From the NCBI RefSeq assembly GCF_001975825.1, contig NZ_MTKN01000002.1, forward strand, positions 62,001 through 126,000: a stretch of DNA of 64,000 nt, given 5' to 3'. The position numbers were made by a program, and so were the translations under genes. This document shows positions 8,895 through 16,642 of the stretch, one piece after another (positions within the stretch are counted from its first letter, which is position 1; the number at the start of each line of letters is the position of its first letter). This DNA comes from [Flexibacter] sp. ATCC 35208 (GTDB lineage: Bacteria; Bacteroidota; Bacteroidia; Chitinophagales; Chitinophagaceae). Below the pieces are notes generated by a model. The model was not told where the DNA came from. It did no database searches and saw nothing but the letters and a program-made list of their open reading frames with translations.

Positions 8895-9380
8895 CTACTT
8901 TGCACGATGATCATAGCTCAATGCTTCGGTCGCTTTCCACTTTCCATCGACCAATAGCCAGACGATTGTGAATCTCGCCACACCTGTCTGGTAACGGGGC
9001 TTTCCTTTCTCTGTGATATAAAATGCATGGTCACCATTTTCAATAGCACCATAGAGTACGCCATCTTTTGCCAATGGAAAGACCTGTAGTGTACCGGGAA
9101 CTAAAAACCTTTCTAACTTATTCTCCTGTTTGCAAATACCGGTTTGCATGCTTTCGATAAAGGCTGCTTTGCCAAAGGTGATACCCCCTTTATCATGATA
9201 AAAACGGAAATCATCTGCGAAGATGTCATTGTAGGGTTCGAGGTTACAAGTGTTGAAACCGATATCGAAGATCAGGCTGTCACCAGTTTTGATGGCTTTA
9301 TAAAGGGTGCTGGTATCGGCTACCTGGGCGAACAGATGACTACTGATCAAACAAAAACTACAAAGGAAGAAGGCTTTCAT
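8895..9380 (-). CDS. Secreted NTF2-like (SnoaL/DUF4440 type) protein
   Basis: The 161-residue protein has a signal peptide (MKAFFLCSFCLISSHLFAQ, residues 1-19) and then a single NTF2-like cone fold of about 125 residues. It has a typical early helix (TLYKAIKTGDSLIFDIGF), the segment DIFADDFRFYHDKGGITFGK seen in DUF4440-type proteins, and late strands around RFTIVWLLVDGKWKATEAL. Exported NTF2-like proteins of this kind rarely have an assigned enzymatic activity, and none can be deduced here. A small 7-bp inverted repeat (GTGTTAT/ATAACAC) lies just upstream of the start. The gene precedes cdd by 42 bp and may share a transcript. Confidence 0.7.
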   Translation of the reverse strand: MKAFFLCSFCLISSHLFAQVADTSTLYKAIKTGDSLIFDIGFNTCNLEPYNDIFADDFRFYHDKGGITFGKAAFIESMQTGICKQENKLERFLVPGTLQVFPLAKDGVLYGAIENGDHAFYITEKGKPRYQTGVARFTIVWLLVDGKWKATEALSYDHRAK

Positions 9381-9476
9381 GTGTTATTGATTTTATAACA
9401 CAAAGAACGGGAAGTGGGATAGGGAGACGAAAAAGAACTGACGAATTGAAGGAATACACTGACAAAAAACTCTTTT

Positions 9477-9514
9477 GAAGAAGTAATTCACCAACGGGAA
9501 TAAAACCTATTCCC
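9477..9514 (-). repeat. Post-terminator motif, diverged second copy after lepB
   Basis: Read on the minus strand this is GGGAATAGGTTTTATTCCCG then TTGGTGAATTACTTC. It is a diverged tandem of the copy at 9528-9569 and has the same orientation. Confidence 0.5.
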
Positions 9515-9527
9515 AACAAAACATTCT

Positions 9528-9569
9528 TGAAAAAGGGAATTTACCAATGGGGAATGAAAACCATTTTCA
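9528..9569 (-). repeat. Post-terminator motif, lepB copy
   Basis: Read on the minus strand, two bases after the lepB terminator stem: TGAAAATGGTTTTCATTCCC then CATTGGTAAATTCCCTTTTTCA. It is nearly identical to the argS copy. Confidence 0.65.
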
Positions 9570-9571
9570 AC

Positions 9572-9606
9572 ACAAAAGCCATTGCCTGCGGCAATGGCTT
9601 TTGTAT
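9572..9606 (-). terminator. Intrinsic terminator of lepB
   Basis: A long stem pairs ACAAAAGCCATTGCC with GGCAATGGCTTTTGT around the 3-nt loop TGC. T residues are built into the distal arm. It lies about 20 bp beyond the lepB stop codon. Confidence 0.85.
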
Positions 9607-9622
9607 AAGAATTTTAATTGGA

Positions 9623-10804
9623 CTACTTAATTGTTCTGAACAGACGGCTCCAGCGAATACTGCCTTTACCATAGCTCATCCAGATCAACCACGCTTTACC
9701 TACCACATGATCTTCCGGCACAAAACCCCAGTAGCGGGAATCCAATGAGTTATCGCGGTTATCCCCCATCATCCAGTAATAGTTCATTTTGAATGTATAG
9801 GAGGTAGCAGGTTGGTCATTGATAAAGATCTGACCGTTCCTGTTTTCCAGCTTATTGCCTTCGTACACGCTGATAATGCGATCATAGAAAGCAATAGTAG
9901 TGGCATCGATCTTTACGGTTGCATCTTTCTTAGGAATGTACAGCGGGCCGAAATTATGTTCTGTCCAGTGGTAGTGTGCAGTATCATGTGGGAACACTGC
10001 CACTTCTTCAGGATTTGGATTTACAAATGGTACGAGGTTCGTTACCACCGGCCAGGACTTCAGGGTCGCTGCTGCTGCTGATGTCAGGTTGTACCTGTAC
10101 TTAACAGAATCGTAAGGACCATCCGTACCTGCGTCGATATCCATTTCATCCAGACGGGAAGGGTTCAGGGCATCACCTGTAGTGGTTACCCAGTAACGGC
10201 GCTCACTTTCTGATGGAATAGGCGCCTGCTGCCCGTTGATGTATACAACACCTTCTTTTATAGTGAGGGTATCGCCTGCAACAGCCATACATCTCTTAAT
10301 ATAGTTTTCTCTTTTATCCACAGGGCGGGAAATCACGTGATTCTGCTCCCACACTGTTTCGCGGCCATAAGCACGCACCATCTGGTAGTAGCTCTGGTCC
10401 TGGTTTTCCAGGGCCACTGTATCACCTTCAGGGAAGTTGAACACCACTACATCATAGCGTTTTACATCAGAGAATCCAGGTAAACGTCTGTATTTCCAGT
10501 GTACTGCTTCAGAATAGGCTTTGGAATACTTTGTAAACGGCAGGGTGTGATGGGTAAATGGTACTGCCAGTGGCGTCATTGGGATACGTGGGCCGTAACT
10601 GATCTTGCTTACGAACAGGAAGTCGTTCACAAGCAAAGTTTTTTCCATAGACGGGGTAGGAATTGTATATGCCTCAAAAATAAAAGTGCGGATCAGGGTA
10701 GCAGCGATGATAGCGAATATGGCTGCATCAAACCACTCTCTTATTGCAGATTTTTTCTTCTTTGGCTGACCCTCGTTATTCTTCTTCCAAAAAGCCAGGT
10801 TCAT
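9623..10804 (-). CDS. lepB: Signal peptidase I
   Basis: This membrane-bound serine protease removes Sec and Tat signal peptides from exported proteins at the periplasmic face. The 393-residue protein has a cytoplasmic N-terminus rich in Lys (KKNNEGQPKKKK), one transmembrane helix at about residues 26-44, and the catalytic Ser at 52 in TPSMEKTLL. The catalytic Lys is at 170 in YIKRCMAVAGD, and the conserved GDNRDNS is at 347-353. A long insertion of about 150 residues between these last two boxes is the usual Bacteroidota form and explains the length. A -7 box matching TAnnTTTG (10834-10841) lies 30 bp upstream of the start. Terminator and repeat motif follow downstream. Confidence 0.96.
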   Translation of the reverse strand: MNLAFWKKNNEGQPKKKKSAIREWFDAAIFAIIAATLIRTFIFEAYTIPTPSMEKTLLVNDFLFVSKISYGPRIPMTPLAVPFTHHTLPFTKYSKAYSEAVHWKYRRLPGFSDVKRYDVVVFNFPEGDTVALENQDQSYYQMVRAYGRETVWEQNHVISRPVDKRENYIKRCMAVAGDTLTIKEGVVYINGQQAPIPSESERRYWVTTTGDALNPSRLDEMDIDAGTDGPYDSVKYRYNLTSAAAATLKSWPVVTNLVPFVNPNPEEVAVFPHDTAHYHWTEHNFGPLYIPKKDATVKIDATTIAFYDRIISVYEGNKLENRNGQIFINDQPATSYTFKMNYYWMMGDNRDNSLDSRYWGFVPEDHVVGKAWLIWMSYGKGSIRWSRLFRTIK

Positions 10805-10833
10805 TCAGATGGTGTTTAAGATAGTTAATTTTA

Positions 10834-10841
10834 CAAATATA
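10834..10841 (-). promoter_or_regulatory. Probable -7 box of the lepB promoter
   Basis: TATATTTG on the minus strand fits the Bacteroidota -7 consensus TAnnTTTG and is 30 bp from the lepB ATG. The nearest TTG upstream gives a spacer of 15 instead of about 19-21, so only the -7 element is convincing. Confidence 0.45.
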
Positions 10842-10906
10842 ATATTCTGTTGTTTGCAAGCTACTGAATAACAGATAAAAGTTTTCTTAAAATATTTTAA
10901 TACTGT

Positions 10907-11569
10907 TTAGTTCAGCTCGTTTTTTAGTATGTCGGTAATTTCCTTTGCCCGGTTATATACCATAAAGTGACCGCCATCGGGGATCACGTAATCCGCTTTG
11001 ACAGTACTGATCGGTAAAGTTAGGTCTTTACCGCCATGGATGTGCACCAGAGAGGAAGGTATCACTTCATTTTCCCAACCGATGAGGATCTTTATGGCCC
11101 AACGGAGGTACACAAAGTCCGTATTTCTCGCATAATCCAGGAGTAATTCCTTCTCTGCCGGTGATTCTGCATTCAAAAAGAAGGGGATCATCAGGTCCCG
11201 GTGCTTTCCAAAAAGGATGGCATCCGGCAAAGCAAGTAACGTAAGCAGGCGGGTACGACGTACCAGGTTGAAATAGGCAGGGCGCTCTGCGGTGGTCTTG
11301 ATACTGCTGATCAGGATTACTTTGCGCACAGGGCGCTGGCGGGCTATTTCGACTGATAGCATACCTCCCAGGGATACACCCACCAGGGTAATATCTTCAT
11401 CGGCAGGAATATGTGCTGTCATGCGGGAAGCGTAGCCGGCAAGGGTTTCGTCCGGCAGTGGGGTGAGCCAGGGAATGAAATGGACGATATACTGATCCGG
11501 AAAAGTAATGTTCTGAAACACCCGTTCATCGGAGCCCATACCACTTAACAAGTATAGGTGTTTGGCCAT
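10907..11569 (-). CDS. Alpha/beta hydrolase
   Basis: The 220-residue protein is a small cytoplasmic alpha/beta-hydrolase with a complete catalytic triad. The nucleophile is S66 in the elbow GVSLGG, the acid is probably D182 in HGGKD, and the base is H201 in DGGHFMV. An early LLSGMGSDERVF segment would supply the oxyanion hole. Substrate is not predictable; relatives act as esterases or thioesterases. I start at the ATG at 11569. The frame extends to a TTG at 11581, but that adds only LIT residues and is a weaker start codon. The gene ends about 100 bp before the lepB start and is followed by no obvious terminator. A terminator hairpin lies just upstream of it, after the response-regulator gene. 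Confidence 0.8.
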   Translation of the reverse strand: MAKHLYLLSGMGSDERVFQNITFPDQYIVHFIPWLTPLPDETLAGYASRMTAHIPADEDITLVGVSLGGMLSVEIARQRPVRKVILISSIKTTAERPAYFNLVRRTRLLTLLALPDAILFGKHRDLMIPFFLNAESPAEKELLLDYARNTDFVYLRWAIKILIGWENEVIPSSLVHIHGGKDLTLPISTVKADYVIPDGGHFMVYNRAKEITDILKNELN

Positions 11570-11586
11570 GGTGATTAACAAATTGG

Positions 11587-11622
11587 AAAAAACGCTTCTG
11601 CTGTTCAGCAGAAGCGTTTTTT
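11587..11622 (-). terminator. Terminator after the sigma-54 response regulator gene
   Basis: The stem AAAAAACGCTTCTGCTG / CAGCAGAAGCGTTTTTT has a minimal loop and T/A-runs on both sides. It starts 4 bp after the response-regulator stop codon and isolates the hydrolase gene. Confidence 0.88.
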
Positions 11623-11626
11623 AATA

Positions 11627-12811
11627 TTATGCATTCACTTTCTTCTTTTCTCTGTTAGGCACTACATAGTCCACTACATCTTCAGAAGTGATGGTCTTGC
11701 CGGAAAGAATGACCAATCTCGCTACCACGTTGCCCAGTTCACGGATATTACCGGACCAGTTGTGGTTTTGGAGCGCTTTCATGGCATCCTTCTCAATACC
11801 TTTCTTTGCCATACCATATTCCTGACAGGCACTTTCCAGGAAGTGTTCTACCAGGGCAGGGATGTCGTCACGACGATCGTTCAGAGAAGGTACGTGAATC
11901 AGGATCACGGAGAGACGGTGATATAGGTCCAGACGGAAGTTCTTGTCTTCCACTTCTTTCAGCAGGTCTTTGTTGGTAGCGGCTACCACACGAACATCTA
12001 CGCTGATCTCCTTATCGCCACCTACGCGGGTGATCTTACCTTCCTGCAAGGCACGGAGTACCTTGGCCTGTGCGCTGAGGCTCATATCGCCAATTTCGTC
12101 AAGGAAGAGGGTACCACCGCTGGCCTGTTCGAATTTACCGATACGTTGCTTTACGGCAGAGGTGAAGGAACCTTTTTCATGACCAAAGAGCTCACTTTCT
12201 ATCAGTTCGCTTGGAATAGCAGCGCAGTTTACTTCTATGATAGGGCCGGAAGCACGGTGGCTACGCTCATGGAGCCAGCGGGCTACCAGTTCCTTACCTA
12301 CCCCGTTTTCACCGGTTACCAGTACACGGGCATCAGTAGGCGCCACCTTTTCGATGGTTTCCCTGATCTTCAGGATAGGAGCTGACTGGCCGATCATTTC
12401 CTGGGTTCTGTTCACTTTGCGGCGGAGTACTTTGGTTTCTGCCACCAGGGTACTTTTGTCCATCGCGTTGCGCAGGGTGACTAACAACCTGTTCAGATCC
12501 GGAGGTTTGGAGATATAATCATAGGCTCCTTTTTTCACGGCATCCACCGCTGTATCGATATTGCCATGGCCTGACACCATCACAATGGGAACATCCGGAT
12601 TTGCTTCTTTTGCTTTTTCCAGAAATTCCAGCCCATCCATTTTAGGCATTTTAATATCGCAAAGGACCGCATCATACTGCTTTTCTTTGAACATCTTAAA
12701 GCCTTCGGCGCCGTCAGCAGCTTCGTCTACCTTGTAACCTTCGTAGCTTAAGATCTCCGACAGTGTTTTGCGGATACTTTTTTCGTCATCTATTATCAGA
12801 ATGTTGGCCAT
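11627..12811 (-). CDS. Sigma-54-dependent response regulator (NtrC type) without HTH domain
   Basis: The 394-residue protein has a receiver domain at about 1-120 with phospho-acceptor D52 (LCDIKMP) and K102. A sigma-54-interacting AAA+ domain at about 140-370 has Walker A GENGVGKE (167-174), the sigma-54 contact loop GSFTSA (214-219, in place of canonical GAFTGA), and Walker B FLDEIGD (236-242). The chain stops soon after the domain end (NWSGNIRELGN...KKKVNA), leaving no room for the usual Fis-type helix-turn-helix. It would therefore activate sigma-54 polymerase from solution or through a partner. No histidine kinase is adjacent. ATG 12811 is chosen because the receiver begins there (MANILIIDDE) and a good promoter (12836-12868) lies just upstream; the longer frame to 12886 would cross that promoter. 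Confidence 0.93.
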   Translation of the reverse strand: MANILIIDDEKSIRKTLSEILSYEGYKVDEAADGAEGFKMFKEKQYDAVLCDIKMPKMDGLEFLEKAKEANPDVPIVMVSGHGNIDTAVDAVKKGAYDYISKPPDLNRLLVTLRNAMDKSTLVAETKVLRRKVNRTQEMIGQSAPILKIRETIEKVAPTDARVLVTGENGVGKELVARWLHERSHRASGPIIEVNCAAIPSELIESELFGHEKGSFTSAVKQRIGKFEQASGGTLFLDEIGDMSLSAQAKVLRALQEGKITRVGGDKEISVDVRVVAATNKDLLKEVEDKNFRLDLYHRLSVILIHVPSLNDRRDDIPALVEHFLESACQEYGMAKKGIEKDAMKALQNHNWSGNIRELGNVVARLVILSGKTITSEDVVDYVVPNREKKKVNA

Positions 12812-12835
12812 ATCTTGGTTTTGGTGAACAACAGG

Positions 12836-12868
12836 CAAAAATAATATAAAAAAGGATTGGGTAGCAAA
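12836..12868 (-). promoter_or_regulatory. Promoter of the sigma-54 response regulator gene
   Basis: On the minus strand, -33 TTTG (12865-12868), a 21-bp spacer and -7 TATTTTTG (12836-12843) fit the Bacteroidota consensus. The -7 box is 25 bp from the start codon, and the promoter supports ATG 12811 as the start. Confidence 0.6.
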
Positions 12869-12971
12869 TCGGGTTTCATCGATCAATTTGATATTTATCT
12901 ACTACTTTTATGGACTTTTACGTAATTTCAGGTATAGGAAGATTCACTATAGGCCTGTAATTCACTTGCAT

Positions 12972-13781
12972 ATGCAACAACTTTTAGAAGAATTAAGGAG
13001 AAGGCATCAGCAAGCTGCTGCAACCGCCTATCCCTCGACTAGCGCTGTAAACGAGTTTGCGAATAATTTTATCAACTGGTTATTTCCCGAATATCAGGGG
13101 AAAGTAATGCCAGATGTGGTGTTGTTAGAAGAATACGCGCATATGTTGCAATCCTCATTGCAACACCTTTTACAACCCATGCAACCACAATTGCCTGCGG
13201 ATGCTGCTAAGTTGAGCCAGCAATTTATGGCGCAGGCGCCAGATATTTATGATTCATTGAATAAAGATGCAGAAGCATTGTTGCAGGGTGACCCTGCCGC
13301 TACCTGCCTTTATGAGGTAATCAGGGCATATCCCGGGTTTTATGCGATAGCATTTTACCGCATAGCCCATGCTTTACAAAAACTGCACGTCCCCCTCCTG
13401 CCCCGTATGATCACGGAACAGGCACATAGCCGTACTGGTATCGACATTCACCCTGCTGCGGTCATCGCTCCTTACTTCTGCATGGACCATGGCACTGGCA
13501 TCGTGATTGGTGAAACCACCGAAATTGGTGCGCATGTAAAACTGTATCAAGGCGTTACATTGGGCGCCCTGAGTGTGGACAAGGATATGGCGAGGAGCAA
13601 AAGACACCCGACGATCGAAGATCATGTTGTAATTTATGCCGGCGCCACCATTTTGGGTGGAGATACCGTGGTAGGTCACCACAGCATTATCGGTGGTAAT
13701 GTATGGCTGATCAAGAGCACGGACCCTTTCAGCAGGATCTATTATAGGGCGGACGGAAGTATGAACACAGTGAACGTGTGA
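12972..13781 (+). CDS. cysE: Serine O-acetyltransferase
   Basis: The enzyme acetylates L-serine with acetyl-CoA to give O-acetylserine, the first committed step of cysteine synthesis. The 269-residue protein has an alpha-helical N-terminal half and a C-terminal left-handed beta-helix built from hexapeptide repeats (TGIDIHPAAVIAPYFCMDHGTGIV and onward). The catalytic region includes D172/H173 in CMDHGTG and the ETTEIGAHVKLYQGVTLGAL segment. The start at 12972 (MQQLLEELRRR) was preferred over an upstream in-frame ATG at 12888, which adds a Tyr/Phe-rich stretch that is not part of the family. It is divergent from the response regulator and lies 16 bp before cysM, clearly one operon. Confidence 0.92.
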   Translation: MQQLLEELRRRHQQAAATAYPSTSAVNEFANNFINWLFPEYQGKVMPDVVLLEEYAHMLQSSLQHLLQPMQPQLPADAAKLSQQFMAQAPDIYDSLNKDAEALLQGDPAATCLYEVIRAYPGFYAIAFYRIAHALQKLHVPLLPRMITEQAHSRTGIDIHPAAVIAPYFCMDHGTGIVIGETTEIGAHVKLYQGVTLGALSVDKDMARSKRHPTIEDHVVIYAGATILGGDTVVGHHSIIGGNVWLIKSTDPFSRIYYRADGSMNTVNV

Positions 13782-13797
13782 TAAAATTATATAACTG

Positions 13798-14685
13798 ATG
13801 CAAGGAAAAGGAATATTGGATTTGGTAGGCAATACGCCTTTGGTAACGCTGAAGAACATTAGCGCCAATCCGAATGTGACCATTCTGGCCAAGCTGGAAG
13901 GCAACAATCCGGGAGGTAGTGTGAAAGACAGGGCGGCCTATGGCATGATCAAAGGCGCACTGGACAGAGGGGAACTGAAGCCCGGTATTAAACTGATAGA
14001 AGCGACCAGCGGCAATACAGGTATTGCACTGGCTATGATCGCCAGCCTGTTTGGCGTAGAGATAGAACTGGTAATGCCGGAAGATGCTACCCGCGAAAGA
14101 GTATTGACCATGGAAGCCTTTGGGGCCAAAGTGATCCTCACGCCCAAGGAGCAATCTATGGAAGGGTCTATTGATTATGCCAATGCCCAGGTGGCCAAAG
14201 GCGGTTATCATATGCTGAACCAGTTCGGCAACCCTGACAACTATAACATGCACTATAAAACCACAGGACCTGAGATATGGAGAGATACCGAAGGTACGGT
14301 GACACATTTTGTAAGTGCCATGGGTACTACGGGTACCATTATGGGAGTGTCCAAATACCTGAAGGAGGTGAGTGAAGCGGTGCAGATCGTAGGTTGTCAG
14401 CCAACGGATGGGTCTAAGATACCTGGTATCCGGAAATGGCCGGAGGCTTACCTGCCAAAGATCTTTGATCGGCAGCGGGTAGACAGGATCATGGATATAG
14501 CGGAGGACGAGGCAAGAGCCATGACAAGGAGATTGGCGAAGGAAGAAGGGGTATTTTGTGGTATGAGTAGTGGTGGTGCGGTGTCTGCGGCGGAGCGGTT
14601 ATCGAAGGAGCTGGATAAAGGCGTGATTGTATGTATTATTTGTGACAGGGGAGATCGGTATTTGTCTTCAGATTTATTTGGTTGA
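13798..14685 (+). CDS. cysM: Cysteine synthase B (O-acetylserine sulfhydrylase)
   Basis: This PLP enzyme replaces the acetyl group of O-acetylserine with sulfide or thiosulfate to form cysteine. The 295-residue protein has the PLP lysine K43 in GGSVKDRAAYGM, the phosphate/substrate loop TSGNTG at 70-75, and the AMGTTGTIMGVS glycine loop. CysM type (B), not CysK, is favoured by the short length and by PGGSVKDRAAYGMI, but the A/B distinction is not absolute. It is the second gene of a cysE-cysM operon and its product uses the CysE product directly. A terminator follows about 70 bp downstream. Confidence 0.92.
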   Translation: MQGKGILDLVGNTPLVTLKNISANPNVTILAKLEGNNPGGSVKDRAAYGMIKGALDRGELKPGIKLIEATSGNTGIALAMIASLFGVEIELVMPEDATRERVLTMEAFGAKVILTPKEQSMEGSIDYANAQVAKGGYHMLNQFGNPDNYNMHYKTTGPEIWRDTEGTVTHFVSAMGTTGTIMGVSKYLKEVSEAVQIVGCQPTDGSKIPGIRKWPEAYLPKIFDRQRVDRIMDIAEDEARAMTRRLAKEEGVFCGMSSGGAVSAAERLSKELDKGVIVCIICDRGDRYLSSDLFG

Positions 14686-14754
14686 GAAATTTTTAGAAAT
14701 TAAATTGATTTCGCTGGATGAAATTAATCTGACTTATTTTATTTGGTTTAAAAT

Positions 14755-14786
14755 AAAAAAGCCGCCTCAATTGAGACGGCTTTTTC
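14755..14786. terminator. Bidirectional terminator between cysM and pdhB
   Basis: The stem AAAAAAGCCGCCTC / GAGACGGCTTTTT has A/T runs on both sides, serving the convergent cysM (+) and pdhB (-) genes. Confidence 0.85.
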
Positions 14787-14803
14787 TATTTCCCTGAAAT
14801 AAA

Positions 14804-15787
14804 TTACTTCTTCATGTACATTACTTCCTTCACCAGTTTCACTGTTCTTTCGATATCCGGCAGGTACAGTTTCACCAGGTTTGGTGCGTAGTGCATAGGT
14901 GCATCCACTGCTGTGATACGACGGATAGGCGCATCCAGGTAGTCAAAGCCTTCTTTCTGGATCCTGTAGGAGATCTCAGAAGAAATGCTGGCGAATGGCC
15001 ACTGTTCTTCAACGATCACCAGGCGGTTGGTCTTTTTAACAGACTCCAGGATGGTGAACCAGTCCAGCGGACGGATGGTACGGAGGTCGATCACTTCAGC
15101 TTCGATACCTTCTTTAGCCAGTTCTTCAGCTGCACCCAGTGCAACTTTCATCATTTTATTGAAAGAAACGATGGTAACGTCTCTACCAGCGCGTTTGATA
15201 TCAGCTTTCCCGATAGGGATGATGTATTCTTCTTCAGGCACTTCACCCATATCACCGTACATCTGCTCACTTTCCATGAACACAACCGGGTCGTTGTCGC
15301 GGATAGCCGCTTTCAGCAGACCTTTAGCATCGTATGGGTTGGAAACAGATATCACCTTTAAACCTGGGATATTTGCATAGTAACTTTCAAAAGCAGTGGA
15401 GTGCTGAGCACCCAGCTGACCAGCGGAACCGTTAGGGCCACGGAATACGATCGGGCAACCTACCTGTCCACCACTCATAGCGAGCATTTTAGAAGCAGTA
15501 TTCAGGATCTGGTCCAGGGCCAGTACGGCGAAGTTCCAGGTCATGAATTCCAGAACAGGACGAAGTCCGTTCTGAGCAGCACCTACACCGATTGCTGTGA
15601 AACCCAGCTCGGCGATAGGGGTATCAATCACTCTTTTTTCCCCAAATTCATCCAGCATTCCCTGGCTAACTTTGTAGGCTCCGTTATATTCGGCTACTTC
15701 CTCTCCCATCAGGAAAACCCGCTCGTCACGGCGCATTTCTTCCTGTAAGGCTTCTCGTAAGGCTTGTCTGAAAGCTATCTGACGCAT
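14804..15787 (-). CDS. pdhB: Pyruvate dehydrogenase E1 component, beta subunit
   Basis: PdhB pairs with PdhA to form the thiamine-diphosphate-dependent E1 part of the pyruvate dehydrogenase complex, which feeds acetyl-CoA into the TCA cycle. The 327-residue protein starts [14 protein letters not shown] and has the typical segments [48 protein letters not shown] and [13 protein letters not shown] longer in-frame start at 15847 is rejected because it lies across the promoter (15845-15876). A related 2-oxoacid dehydrogenase (branched-chain) is possible from sequence alone, but the lone beta gene of this form is usually PdhB in Bacteroidota. No alpha subunit is nearby. The 5' leader carries a hairpin (15817-15840). 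Confidence 0.9.
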   Translation of the reverse strand: MRQIAFRQALREALQEEMRRDERVFLMGEEVAEYNGAYKVSQGMLDEFGEKRVIDTPIAELGFTAIGVGAAQNGLRPVLEFMTWNFAVLALDQILNTASKMLAMSGGQVGCPIVFRGPNGSAGQLGAQHSTAFESYYANIPGLKVISVSNPYDAKGLLKAAIRDNDPVVFMESEQMYGDMGEVPEEEYIIPIGKADIKRAGRDVTIVSFNKMMKVALGAAEELAKEGIEAEVIDLRTIRPLDWFTILESVKKTNRLVIVEEQWPFASISSEISYRIQKEGFDYLDAPIRRITAVDAPMHYAPNLVKLYLPDIERTVKLVKEVMYMKK

Positions 15788-15816
15788 GCTGTTACTCTTA
15801 AAGTTTGAAAGATAAA

Positions 15817-15840
15817 TGCCTTTGGCTTTTCCCAAAGGCA
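15817..15840 (-). promoter_or_regulatory. Hairpin in the pdhB 5' leader
   Basis: The perfect 9-bp stem TGCCTTTGG / CCAAAGGCA with a 6-nt loop lies between the predicted pdhB transcription start and its ATG. It has no T-run. It might affect mRNA stability or attenuation; no function is shown. Confidence 0.4.
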
Positions 15841-15844
15841 GGGG

Positions 15845-15876
15845 CAAAATTATTGTTTAATGGTGAAAAAAGCAAA
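15845..15876 (-). promoter_or_regulatory. Promoter of pdhB
   Basis: On the minus strand, -33 TTTG (15873-15876), a 20-bp spacer and -7 TAATTTTG (15845-15852) match the Bacteroidota promoter consensus. Transcription would start near 15838-15840. Confidence 0.65.
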
Positions 15877-15878
15877 GA

Positions 15879-15923
15879 TTAATTACCTCCTCCCCGACGT
15901 ACCGTCGGGGAGGAGGTAATTAA
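15879..15923. repeat. 45-nt perfect palindrome upstream of the pdhB promoter
   Basis: Two perfect 21-nt arms (15879-15899 and 15903-15923) flank the 3-nt centre TAC. The arms contain ACCTCCTCC on one side and GGAGGAGGT on the other. It lies 2 bp upstream of the -33 box of pdhB and 49 bp before the divergent membrane-protein gene. There is no T-run, so it is not a standard terminator. An operator, a recombination or REP-like site, or a structured RNA are all possible. Confidence 0.75.
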
Positions 15924-15971
15924 CTAAATAATATAAATTATATATATATTAGTGCCGAATTATCCTTACCT

Positions 15972-16610
15972 ATGTTTACCATTACCGTCCTGGCTATCTG
16001 CTTCCTCGCAGCCATTTCCTGCAAAATTAAGAAGGTGAAAGCCCCTGTGATCACCCAACTGATGTGGTATTTCCATCTCACCATGCTATTTTTTGCTGTC
16101 CTGTCCGTGATCTTACTGATTAGCGGGTACGGTTTTAAAGGTACCTATACGGAACGGATATTTTTCACTCTTTATGCAGGTTCGGCCATTATATTATATG
16201 GTCTGACCCAACCTGAGGTATCCGGAAAGCGGGTATACCTGGCGGCATTTTATGGTTTTCCCTTTGTCATGGCAGTCGGGTTACTCCTGCCGCCGCTGCG
16301 TACACTGGCGGTAATTGCCGGTTTGGGGTTATTGTCTGACTCCCGGATGGAAAGGTACCAGATCGATGAAGATTTTGCCCTGCAAACCAAGTCAATAGAC
16401 ATTATAGACCGGCACCCGACATTTAGCCTCGTGCAGGATAAGTTCTTTTTATTTGAAAAGATCACCAGCGATGTGATTATGCCTGAGAAGAATGTGCTGG
16501 CGGTAAAGATGGAAAAAAGAGGACAGGATAGCGTGTGGTTGCACCTGAATATGGTGGAAGATGCAGGGAAGCTGGCGAAACTGGATACGACTTTAAGTTT
16601 ATATAGATAA
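15972..16610 (+). CDS. Membrane protein of unknown function
   Basis: I do not recognise a family. The 212-residue protein has about four hydrophobic segments: residues 1-15 (MFTITVLAICFLAAI), 29-51 (LMWYFHLTMLFFAVLSVILLIS), 60-76 (RIFFTLYAGSAIILYGL) and 86-118 (YLAAFYGFPFVMAVGLLL, LRTLAVIAGLGLL). A soluble C-terminal domain of about 90 residues follows (DSRMERYQIDEDF to SLYR). The soluble part has an alternating strand/helix pattern but no motif I can name. It is divergent from pdhB across the 45-nt palindrome and ends in a hairpin shared with the convergent thiolase gene. Confidence 0.6.
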   Translation: MFTITVLAICFLAAISCKIKKVKAPVITQLMWYFHLTMLFFAVLSVILLISGYGFKGTYTERIFFTLYAGSAIILYGLTQPEVSGKRVYLAAFYGFPFVMAVGLLLPPLRTLAVIAGLGLLSDSRMERYQIDEDFALQTKSIDIIDRHPTFSLVQDKFFLFEKITSDVIMPEKNVLAVKMEKRGQDSVWLHLNMVEDAGKLAKLDTTLSLYR

Positions 16611-16642
16611 AAGGATCTGCCATGAGGCAGATCCTTCTTTTT
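16611..16642. terminator. Bidirectional terminator before the thiolase stop
   Basis: The perfect 11-bp stem AAGGATCTGCC / GGCAGATCCTT with the loop ATGA is followed by CTTTTTTT on the plus strand. It fills the gap between two convergent stop codons. Confidence 0.85.

Noticed and set aside
7607-9748. Two small frames (7607-7810 minus, 9527-9748 plus) whose translations share QWGMKTIF
   Set aside because: The likeness comes from the shared post-terminator DNA motif; both frames run through terminators and into other genes, so they are not a protein family.
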